64,000 nt of DNA. Origin: Pseudopithomyces maydicus. Its lineage: Eukaryota; Ascomycota; Dothideomycetes; Pleosporales; Didymosphaeriaceae. The notes beneath the pieces were generated by a model. The model made no database searches, was not told the origin of the DNA, and was given only the letters and a program-made list of their open reading frames with translations. Location: assembly GCA_026873275.1 (NCBI GenBank), contig JANTUC010000003.1, positions 248,001-312,000 of the forward strand. The letters run 5' to 3'. Each line of letters begins with the position of its first letter. The stretch's first letter is position 1. The translations under genes were made by a program, and so were the position numbers. This document shows, one piece after another, positions 11,889 to 21,397 of this stretch.

Positions 11889-14075
11889 ATGGTGGGTAGT
11901 GAGAAGCCATGGTTTGGTCCTATTGGCCTTGCTAACTCACGCTATGCCCCTGTTGCCCGCCGCCGGGAGGTAGAGGCTCTGTTGGCCGCGCATCCTGAGC
12001 TTCGTGCACAGCAGGAGGCCCAGAGCGCCGTTGCTACCCTGGAACAGATTGCAATTGCCCAACAGGCTGAGCGTGAGTCGAGCGATGCTCTCAAGCTTGC
12101 TCAAGCTCAGAAGGAGGCGATTGAGCAAGAAGCCGCGCGCCACACCCAAGAGATCGAGCGCTCCGTACACCACATATCTTCTGCTGCTTTTCAGGTGAGT
12201 TGAATTGAATGATGACGTTCCTGCTGCGGCGACAAGGAGTTATTCAAAATAGTCGTTTGGCTGTCTTTCTGCACGAAGCATTGCTGATAATAGCCTAGGC
12301 TCTCAACATGATCCGATACATGCTCCAGAAAGAGTGTCCCGATAAGGCGGAGATGTCCCTTAAGACAACTGATCAAGTCTGGGTCGAAATCCAGAAGCTG
12401 TACCAGGTTATCGAGAAAGCCAAGGAAGCTGTTCCGCGGTTCATGGAGAAGGGCAAAGAGAATGCCGGCCTGTTCGTTGCTGCAAAGGTCCAAGAGGCCC
12501 ATAAAGACTACCAGCAGGTGCTGAAGAGCAACGAAAAGCGGGTTGAGCTCTTGCATGAGCAGAACGTCCTACAGTTACAGGCCTTCAAAGATGTTGAGGC
12601 ATCCCACGACCTGAAGAACGCTGACCTGCAGGAGCGTCTCACGCGCACGGCGCTCGAGCTCGGTTTGTTACGGGACGAGTTGGAGTCGAGGAAGCACCAG
12701 CTCACTGTATCCAAGTCAGCTGAATGCGACGTGGCAAAACTGACCGAGAAGCTGCAGAAGGAGGTAGACCTGTTGGTGTGTATAGCAGTGGAGTTGCAAT
12801 CGACGACGACACTGCTGACATCCAATGACCAGAACAAGTCGGTGGCTAGCCTCACAGCCGACAATGATCGACTCCACGCTGCTCTCAAAGATGCGGAGGC
12901 CAAACTGAAACTTTCCGAGGAGAAAGTCACCGAGTGTGAAAAGGTGGAGCAAGACGTGTCCCAGAAACTAGAGAAGCAGCAGCACAAATCTACTGCCTTG
13001 GACATGGAGCTCAAAGCTCTCCGCCAGACGAATGATGCAGTCAAGGGCGATTTGGAGAAGGTGAAGTCCGAGTACAAGGTGATCTCTGATAAGTACAAGA
13101 ACCAGACTGGTGCATTTGCGAAGGTTTCAGAGGTGAGTATCCACTCTATCAAATTGCCATTAACCGATTATTAATAATTTTTACAGGATCTCAAAGACCA
13201 GTCCAAGAAGAAGGACGCCCTCCAAGATGAGCTTTCGAAGCTACAGCAGCAGACGGCCGAAATTGGTAAAGAGCGTGACCGTGCCAAGTATCTCAAGGAT
13301 TCCCTCCAGAACCAGCATGAGGCCTTGAAGCAAGCTCACACGACTGAGATCGGTTCGTCACGTCTCCTCATAAAACTTAAGTCCTCAAACTAATTGTGTA
13401 TTGTAGCCGGATTGAAAGACCAGTACGCTCACGAACAAGGCAAGGCCCGTGAGCTCTCTGAGAAGATCGAGCGTGGCAAGAAGGAGTTCGACGAGCTCGA
13501 GAAAGACAACGAGGAGCTTGAGTTGGAGAATAACGATCTACGCGCCCAGTTGCAGAAGTACAGCGGCATCGGTGGAAATATCAAGAAGGCAGATGCTGAG
13601 ATTGGTGAGATTGGTGGTGTCACTGGCCTCCCTGACGATTCTGACAATTTAGCTACCCTCCGTAACACCATCGAGAATATGAAGGCGCAGGCTGCTGCTA
13701 CGGGAAATACAGCCGAGGTCACCGAGCTTCAGGGGGAGCTAGACAATATGAAAGAGAAGCTTGCCCAGGCAGAGACTGCGCGCGATCGTTGGGCGGCGCT
13801 TGGCCGTGTAAGTAATCCTGTCTTTTGTGACGTCGACGAGATCGCTCTGCGTACAATTTTCATTTCGAACCCTGCTAACATAACAATAGAAAGCGATGGA
13901 GCAATTTCGCGAGGCCCAGCAGGAGAACGAGAAGTACCAGGCCAAGTTCGGACCTCCATCCGGTAACGACGAGGGTGGTGTCAAGTTCAACGGGTCGCCA
14001 TCCGGTGGCAGTGCCGAGGAAATCAAGTTCTGGCGCGACAAGTACGAAGCGTTGCTCAGCGCGACTGAGGGCTGA
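11889..14075 (+). CDS. Long coiled-coil protein, function unknown
   Basis: Five exons (11889-12194, 12299-13132, 13187-13352, 13407-13807, 13890-14075) with GT-AG introns give 630 residues. The first 35 residues (MVGSEKPWFGPIGLANSRYA and following) are non-coiled. Nearly all of the rest is heptad-rich, charged and Lys/Glu/Gln-rich, interrupted by a Gly-rich break around GIGGNIKK and a glycine/serine linker near the end. The last residues, AEEIKFWRDKYEALLSATEG, form a short amphipathic helix. Resemblance to SMC, myosin or tethering proteins is expected for any coiled coil and carries no specific meaning. No ATPase, membrane or known targeting domain is visible. The in-frame ATG at 11874 is possible, but 11889 has the better context. 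Confidence 0.75.
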
Positions 14076-14759
14076 GGTGTTTCTTGGGCTTCTTCCTCGA
14101 AGCATTCGCAAAGCGATGTGTTGGATTCCTATCTGAAACAGACGCTGCGTATGCGATGATTTTGGTAACCACCAAAAATTCGTCACGGCTTTGGACTGTC
14201 TTTGCTACCATGACAGGTTGGCATTGAGCTCTAGTCCACCCGTCTTATGAATCAAACTCTATAAAATCGAATGCACTCCACGTGATGTTGAAATTGATGC
14301 ACTCTTCGTTTCAAACGGTCCTTTTGAAACCCATGCCATATCTCATTTCATCTCTTCTCCTATTTCCCCTCTCTTGTTGCACTATATCAAGCAATTCCAA
14401 CTGAGAGCGTGCGACTCTATCGTTCACAATCAGAGCATCTGTAAAAAGCACGACAGTCACCCAGGACTGAACTCAATCTCCTCCAATTTCATCGAAAACA
14501 ACACACAAGTCCACCCCGCCCCAGGCCCACCACCCCCATCACCATCCCACCCATCCATCGCCACCCTCCACCATCCCCCCACCCCTTCCACCTCCAAATC
14601 CTCCCCCGCCGATAAGTCCCCCCAGCCTCTTCCTCATATAGTGAGTTTCCGGATACCTCGCCATGTTGATAGTCATGAAGCTGCGGAACCAATAGCTTAT
14701 AGAGTGAATAAAGGCAGTGATTTACAATCTGGACTTCTACAAGAGAATTCCAAATTTGG

Positions 14760-14879
14760 TACTAGAAACTACAAGAGGGAACAACAGCTTTTCCTGAAAC
14801 CTTTTGTATCAAGTCGGCTACTCTGCTGACACTTTTTTGAAAAAAAAAAGAAGAGAAAAAAGAACACATACTAGAAACT
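14760..14879 (+). mobile_element. Dispersed short element, copy A, with 11-bp direct repeats
   Basis: TACTAGAAACT at 14760-14770 is repeated perfectly at 14869-14879. Between them lies a 98-bp insert with the family's 5' block (ACAAGAGGGAACAACAGCTT), the core GGCTACTCTGCTGAC and a long A-rich 3' end (A10 then mixed A/G). The layout is 5' block, core, A-rich tail and flanking duplication, as in a short retroposon. Confidence 0.7.
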
Positions 14880-15015
14880 TTATCCTGTTCAATAAGCCCG
14901 TGCTAGGATTAAGTAACTCCAGGAATTCTATATCTGTCAGACTATGTGATCCTCGATTATAGCACTGCACATAGACGCCTCATTATTTGATTGAAACTTG
15001 ATTGTATATCTCCAT

Positions 15016-15101
15016 AATAGTGGCTTTTTTCTATCCATTTTCATCCAGTCAGCCTATGCTCAGCTACTACCTTTTCAAACAAATAAAACAATAGTGGCTT
15101 T
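15016..15101 (+). mobile_element. Dispersed short element, copy B, with 12-bp direct repeats
   Basis: AATAGTGGCTTT at 15016-15027 and again at 15090-15101 bounds a 62-bp insert. The insert contains CCATTTTCATCCAGTCAGC, a diverged core (CTCAGCTACTACC) and CTTTTCAAACAAATAAAACA at its 3' end. It is the shortest copy and lacks the ACAGCTTTT 5' block, as a 5'-truncated insertion would. Confidence 0.7.
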
Positions 15102-15714
15102 CAACATTGTTCAGTTGGGACAGGAGAGCAAGAACAAGTGACATCTATCAGCGTGATATTCGAACTCATCAATTGAAGTCCACTATCCATCTACTTTCTT
15201 GTATCTCAATCAGTGAGAAACACTAATCATACAGCACAATTCGAAGCTCATTGTCCTTGATGTTATTCCAGGATGTCGGATTTAAGGGTAGGACTAAACA
15301 CTCAAGCTTCCGCATTTCCGGTCGGAATAATCCTGCGCCAGCATGTGGGGGTAAGAATGCACCTCCATACAAAGGGATAAGGCTATGGTCGGACCAGCCA
15401 TTGAAATACAAATGGTTTGTTCGGCTAAGAGTTACGGCTCTTATGGCGCGCTGTGGTCTAAGCCGAGGCAGCGGGGTAAGATGACTTCTTTCGTCATCCC
15501 GAACGATTCGTCCTATGAAGATGCAACCAAGCATATACCATGCCATTGGCTTCGGTCCTACTAAGCTAACGTTTAAAATATTGAAACATTATTCCCTACT
15601 GTGAGCGTTGTTTATTGAGGGCTTCCATACTTCCAATCCTTTTCAAGCCCCTTATTTCTCTAGCATACCTAATACTCAACGCCATCATTCCCACCTTTCC
15701 TTCTAAATATCAGC

Positions 15715-17309
15715 ATGTATCCCACCACCATACTCTACATCGCTGGCGCCTTGCTCACCCTCCGCACCCTCTATACCCTCCTCACCGCCCTCCTCTCACC
15801 CCTCCGCTCAATCCCCGGCCCCTTCCTCGCCCGCTTCACAAAAGCATGGTACTTCCTCAGCATCAAATCCGGCCACCACGAGCAGCACGCCCTCGCCCTC
15901 CACCGCAAATACGCAAGACCAGGCGAGCACTTCGCCCCCATCGTCCGCCTCGCCCCAAACATGTACAGCATCAAGACCCCCGACAAAACCGTCTACGGCA
16001 TCTCCAGCAAGATGCCCAAGAGCGCCTGGTACGAGGGGTGGAAGCACCCGTCGCCGGACCGGTGGACGCTGTTCACAGACCGCAATGTCAGGCGGCACGC
16101 GGAGAGCAGGCGCATGTACGCGAGCTTGTACACGCAGACTGCGCTGCTGAGCTACGAGGGGTATGCGGATGCGTGCGCGGATGTGTTTAGCGCGCGGCTG
16201 GGGGAGATGGCGCGGAGTGGCGAGGCGGTCGATATGGGGCATTGGTTCCAGTGCTTTGCGTTCGATGTCATCGGGGCGATCACGTACGGGAAGCGGTTTG
16301 GGTTTTTGGACGAGGGGAGGGACCTGGGGGATACGATGGGGGCGCTGGATAGGAATATGGTGTATTGCACGTTGGTGGGCGTGTACGATTGGGTGCATCC
16401 GTATTTGTATCGTGTGCTGGAGAGGTTCCCGTCGACGGGGCCGCGGGGCGGGCGTACCTGATGGGATTTGCGGGTAAGGCGTTGGCGGCGAGGCAGAGGG
16501 AGCGCGCGGCGAGGGGGATGAGCGGGGAGAAGAAGTCGGTGAGTGGGGAGGGGAGCCGGAGGATTTCGTGGATAAGATGCTGGATTTGCAGGAGAAGAAG
16601 CCGAGTGTGACGGATTACCATGTGTTTGCTCTGACGATGAGTAATATCGTTGCCGGATCGGATACCACGGCGCTGTCTGTCTCGTCGGTGTTGTACCATT
16701 TGATTCGGACGCCTCGAGCGTTGCAGAAGCTTCGGGGGAAGTCGCGCAGTGCATCGTGGAGGGGAAGTGTACGGCTGCTCGTGTGAGCTTCAAAGCTAGC
16801 CAGGAGATGCCGTACCTTCAGGCTTGCATTAAAGAAGGCCTTCGATTACATCCCGGAACTGGACTCCCGTTGTGGAGAGTTGTCAACGAAGGAGGCGCAG
16901 AAATCTGTGGGCAGTACTTCCCAGCAGGCACAGAGGTTGGCGTCAACACATGGGTTCCGCACTACGACGAGGATATCTGGGGACCAGATGCACAGCAATT
17001 CCGCCCTGAGCGGTGGATCGAGACGAGTCCAGAGCAGCTCAAGGTGATGGAGTCACACTACTTGCCGGTAAGCTCTATTGACATCAAATCGAGAAGATTC
17101 GGTATTGACCAAAACAGTTCGGCGTAGGCTCTCGGACCTGTATTGGGCGACATATCGGGCATTTTGAAATGTCAAAGCTCCTTCCCCAGATTGTGCATAG
17201 CTTTGACTTTTCGCTTGAGAGGCCGGATTCGAGGTGGGAGACGCAGAATATGTGGTTCGTTAAACCGGTTAACTTCAACGTGCGGGTCGGCACGAGGGCA
17301 AATGCATGA
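15715..17309 (+). CDS. Cytochrome P450 (pisatin-demethylase-like group), three apparent frameshifts
   Basis: Haem-thiolate monooxygenase, ER-anchored by an N-terminal membrane segment (MYPTTILYIAGALLTLRTLY) followed by the proline hinge SIPGPF. The I-helix reads VAGSDTT. The K-helix ExxR is EGLR, and the meander region is FRPERW. The haem-binding motif FGVGSRTCIG lies in exon 2. Exon 1 is 15715-17067 and exon 2 is 17118-17309 (50-nt intron, GTAAGC...ACAG). Exon 1 changes frame three times: in G runs at 16437-16440, 16550-16553 and 16734-16738. Each break is repaired by one added G, giving 515 residues with all P450 landmarks intact. The substrate is unknown. Breaks confined to G runs suggest sequence error, but a recent pseudogene cannot be excluded from the sequence alone. 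Confidence 0.85.
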
Positions 17310-18030
17310 GCTGGTATTGTACAGTGGTGTTACTCACACCGAATTGAGATCTCACAGGCCACATCCGAGATTTTCATGTGATCATATATCAAGCAGCTGT
17401 GTACAGAAGACACTAAGTAGCTAGCCGGGGCCAGACCCTGTAGAAGCACTACCAAACCCAGCTAACCCCCATCGTATGTGCGTACAACCCTCACAAGCAC
17501 AACCATGTACAGGTCTGAGAAATACATATACAACCTGTTCGTGCTTACAATTCCCCAACCGAATCTCCCATCACCACCATCTCAGTCTCTCAAATCCAGC
17601 ACCGACCATTCCGGTACCCAGTGCCTCCGACTTCCCAAAGCGGCCCAACGCGCACCAGCGACATGCATGTGTGACCCCACCATCCCCTCACTCCACTGCC
17701 GCGACCCCACCCGCCAGCCGCCTTCTCCAAACGCGTCCACCCGCCGAACGACAGCCGGGCGGAGGTCCGCTCGCGCCGTGATTCGGTGGTCCCATCGTAG
17801 GGAAATACGTATGCGGCGGTGGAAGTGCCGACGCTGCTTCCTCTTCTGTTCCTGACTTCTACGATACACTCACTCTCTGTCGTTCGCAAGAGGACATCTT
17901 GCGCGTTGCTTGCGAATTCGGTCGTGCCTCAATTCAGTTATAATTACAATTACAATTACAACTACGATTGTAATTATAATTGCATGCACAGCGTCATTCC
18001 CAGGAAACCGCAACCACACACAGCGCAAAC
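17310..18030. other. Intergenic region, P450 to DAK
   Basis: No gene seen; several short basic ORFs overlap on both strands. The last 100 bp contain an AT-rich inverted repeat (listed separately) and form the dihydroxyacetone kinase promoter and leader. Confidence 0.5.
17938..17979. promoter_or_regulatory. AT-rich inverted repeat before DAK
   Basis: The 12-bp arms TTATAATTACAA (17938-17949) and TTGTAATTATAA (17968-17979) are perfect reverse complements separated by 18 bp of ATTACA-type repeats. The feature ends 51 bp before the DAK ATG, so it may be an operator or an mRNA leader hairpin. Confidence 0.5.
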
Positions 18031-20102
18031 ATGTCGTGTACGTCCATCCATCCATCCTCCCACCAGACTCCACCGCTCACCACACCCCTCCGTACACACA
18101 AATCCACGCACACAACTAACACCTCACTCACCCAGCCAAACACTTCATCCACGACCCAACCCACCTCGTAACCACCTCGCTCCTCTCCCTCCCCCACCTC
18201 AACCCCACCCTCACCATCGACCCCCTCAACAAAACAACCACCCACACCCCTCCGTCCCCCAAGTCTCCCTCATCAGCGGCGGCGGCTCCGGCCACGAGCC
18301 CTCCTTCTCGTCCTTCGTGGGGCCGGGCCTCCTCTCGGGTGCCGTGGCAGGCACCATCTTCGCGTCGCCGTCGGCGGAGCAGGTGCGGCGCTGCATCCTG
18401 CACCGGGTGGAGCGCTCGCGGGGCGTGCTGGTCGTCGTTATGAATTACACGGGGGACGTGCTGAACTTTGGGATGGCGGTCGAGAAGGCGCGCGCGCGTG
18501 GGGTGCAGGTTGATATGGTGGTTGTGGGGGATGATGTGGGTGTGGGGAGGGAGAGGGGAGGGAAGGTGGGGAGGAGGGGGATTGCGGGGACGTGTCTTGT
18601 GCAGAAGGTTGGGGGGGCGGCGGCGGTGGGGGGTGAGTTTCTTCTTTTTTCTTTTCTTTCCCCCTCTCTCTCTCTGTGTGCCTCTCTCTCTCTGTGTCTC
18701 TCTCTCTTTGTTTTATGAGTATGGTGAGTGTGGAGTGCTGATCAATGTACACAGGGCGAGCCTGAGCGAGGTGGCGAGGGTGACGCGACTGGCGGCCGAG
18801 AACATCGTGTCGATTGGGGCGTCGTTGGCACACGTACATGTCCCGGGGCGGAAGATTGATGGCGGAGAGGACGAGCTGGGGCCGTCGGAGGTGGAGATTG
18901 GGATGGGGATTCATAATGAGCCTGGGTCGGAGCGGAGGACGGCGGAGCTCCCCGAGTTGGTGAAGACGATGCTTTCGTATTGTTTGGACAAGTCGGACAA
19001 GGATCGCAATTTCTTGGATGTGTCTGAGAAGGACGAGGTGGTACTGCTGGTCAACAATCTGGGTGGAGTGAGTGTGCTGGAGCTCGGAGGCATCACGAAT
19101 GAGGTGGTGGAGCAGCTGGCAAATGATTGGAACATCAAGCCCGTCCGAATACTGGCAGGGACTTATATGACTAGCTTGAATGGCTTGGGTTTCAGCATCA
19201 GTCTTCTGAAGGTTGTGGACACGGGTCTGGGTAAAGGTGCTTCAATGGTCGAGTTGCTAGACGCGCCTGCTCAGGCCACTGGCTGGACTGCCCCGATCAG
19301 TAGCGAGGCATGGGCAAAGAAGGCGCAGCAGGTAAAGGAGAGGAGAGCGTCTGAAGATGAAGAGGTCGAACCAAGTAATCTGCGAAGTAAGCATACACTG
19401 CCAAAAGTCGACCACGTACTAACACCAAATCAGTGGATTATAGTTTTGCAAAGTCAGCTTTGACAAAGGCACTGCAAAGGCTGATCGAAGCAGAGCCAGA
19501 CGTCACGAACTACGATACGATAGTAGGAGATGGCGATTGTGGCATCGGTCTAAAACGAGGTGCAGAAGGTATGTTCAATCGCTCGCCTGCACAAACGTCA
19601 CTCACGCAAAGCAGCCATTCTGGATATGCTGGAGAAGGCCAAAGAGACCGACGATCCTCTTATTTTCTTGCAAAACATTATCCAGGTTGTGGAGCTAGCC
19701 ATGGATGGCACATCCGGCGCCATATATGCCATTTTCTTGAACGCGTTAGCCCACGGTCTGCGACAAAATTCTCCCTCTTCTCCTTCGCCCATCACAGCAG
19801 AAATATGGGCAAAAGCTCTTACATCGTCGACCCAGGCATTGGGCAAATACACGCCCGCTAAGCCAGGGGATCGGACGCTGATGGACGCGTTGTATCCTTT
19901 TGTGGAGACGCTCTCGACAACAGGAAATGTAGATTCGGCTGCCAAGGCGGCGGAGCAGGGTGCGCAAGGAACGAAGGGGATGAAAGCTAGTCTAGGACGA
20001 ACGGTGTACGTCGGAGGAGAGGGTTGGGAGAACGTGCCAGATCCGGGTGCGCATGGTCTCGCAGTGCTGCTGCTAGGTCTCAACGAGGGTTTGAAGAAGT
20101 GA
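18031..20102 (+). CDS. DAK1: Dihydroxyacetone kinase, two apparent frameshifts
   Basis: ATP-dependent phosphorylation of dihydroxyacetone (glycerol catabolism and detoxification, cytosolic). Five exons: 18031-18037, 18136-18632, 18755-19386, 19434-19568 and 19615-20102. The seven-nucleotide first exon (ATG TCG T) joins to KHFIHDPTHLV. The DhaK domain shows ISGGGSGHEPSF and GASLAHVHVPGR, whose His (about residue 195) forms the covalent bond with substrate. The DhaL domain shows GDGDCGIGLKRGAE (Mg/ATP site, about 413-426), MDGTSGAIYAIF and the C-terminal DPGAHGLAVLLL. One base is missing in the C5 run at 18256-18260, before QVSLISGGG, and one in the G6 run at 18628-18633, at the donor of intron 2. 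With both restored the protein is 586 residues, the family length. Confidence 0.9.
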
Positions 20103-20234
20103 GGGACCGTAGGGTCCATTGCCGATTGTGCGATTGTCTTGTATTTTTAGAACCAAAACTCCATTTGTCATGATGGGATATTCCTTGACCCGCGTCAACC
20201 ACCGTGCCTCACAACCAGATATTCAATAGCCTCT

Positions 20235-20699
20235 TTAACTGAGCAGAACAAGGATCACGGAATCGCCGCGCAAGAACATCTTGCTGATGAACCGATCCTT
20301 GTTGACTTTGCGACCCATCTGGCCGTTAGCCAGACGTGGCGTCTCTGTCCACATCTCTTTCGCGTTCTCCAAGACCATGTTGCAGTGGCGGTCGAAGGCC
20401 TTGACGCGGGCAAGCAGCTTGCGGTTGTTGCGGCAGGAAATCAGGACTTGTGTGCGCGTGCGGACGGCGGTCTGCAGGATGGAAAGAGGTCCGGTGGTGA
20501 GCTCGTGCTCCTCGACTTGGGCGACCTCGTACTCGCTGCGGGTCAGGTCAGCACAGGCTAGCTAAATCATCATGGGCAGCTGCGCGATGCGTACGTCAAC
20601 TCGGACCGCGGCTTGGAAATGAGCTCCCTGTATCTCCGTTAGCTTCGGTGGTGGACCAGGATCCAATTCTGCGACATACTGAAGCTTTGCGTCGACCAT
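20235..20699 (-). CDS. SMD2: Small nuclear ribonucleoprotein Sm D2
   Basis: Core Sm-ring protein of the spliceosomal U snRNPs. Three exons: 20699-20680 (MVDAKL plus two bases), 20627-20595 and 20535-20235. Introns are GTATGT...ACAG and GTACGC...CGCAG. Joined, the start reads MVDAKLQELISKPRSELTEY, followed by EVAQVEEHELTTGPLSILQ. The Sm fold is clear: TRTQVLISCRNNRKLLARVK, AFDRHCNMVLENAKEMW (Sm1), KVNKDRFISKMFLRGDSVIL (Sm2). Length is 117 residues, as in the family. It is transcribed divergently from the GATA factor at 21398, with 0.7 kb between them. Confidence 0.93.
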
Positions 20700-21397
20700 G
20701 GTGAATGTGGCGGTTGGGTGTGTGGTGGATTGTCGTGTCGGGGCAGCTGCGCTGTGGGTTTTGCTGGTTCGCTGCACGTGAGGTGGTGCTGCCTGGAATA
20801 ACGATACGTGACCGCGGGCCGTCGGAGAGCAAAGTGCGCGTGAAGCTGAGGCACGGACCAGCAAGAATTGACTCGGCGAGAGATCTGAGCGTTGGACACC
20901 ACAGCAACGGCGATGACGGTGGGTAAAAGTGTCCGCAATGCAGCGGAGGTTCCAAAGTCGAGCTTCTAGCGTCCGCGGCGCCGAGTTGATCCGGTGCCGG
21001 GCCAATCATCGCGTCGTGTCACGTCTTAGTCACGACCCGCCGCGGGACGTCTTCGAGCGTCCAAGCTCTCACATCTTGAACCTCACATCGCGCGCTGAGG
21101 CGCTTCTATGACGCGCTGTTGCTCCCTCTCTCACTCGCCTGGCCTTGCTGGTGCCTGCAGCCCGTCCGACCAAGCTTCCTCTCCCGTATTTTTCACTAAT
21201 TGATCGTCGTGTCGGCCTGCCTCCTCCTGTCGCGTGCCTGGACAACGCGTCTTCGCGATACATGGATGCAGTGCTCGCCAGCCACGCCGATCGCGATTCG
21301 TCAACACTGACCACCTCCCTGGACATCTCCACTTCTCCGACGCTTCCTCTCTTCACCACCGACCTGCCTAGGTCTTTCAACAACCACGTCGGCAGCC
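20700..21397. promoter_or_regulatory. Divergent promoter region, SMD2 / GATA factor
   Basis: Roughly 700 bp between two outward-facing starts. The right half is CT-rich. The ORFs in it are unsupported. Confidence 0.45.

Larger units (their letters stand above)
14076..15714. other. Gene-free region containing two copies of the dispersed short element
   Basis: 3' flank of the coiled-coil gene, then AT-rich sequence with element copies A and B (listed separately). A short ORF at 15251-15484 has no recognisable domain. The last 100 bp are CT-rich, as in fungal promoters. Confidence 0.5.

Noticed and set aside
16539..16591. A 53-nt GTGAGT...TTTGCAG intron in the P450 gene
   Set aside because: It would restore the frame, but it removes the conserved EPEDFVDKMLDLQ stretch and has no branch site. 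A missing G at 16550-16553 explains the shift better.
18724..18754. Alternative donor GTGAGTG for DAK intron 2
   Set aside because: It would give a 31-nt intron, below the fungal minimum, and would translate CT-rich intron sequence.
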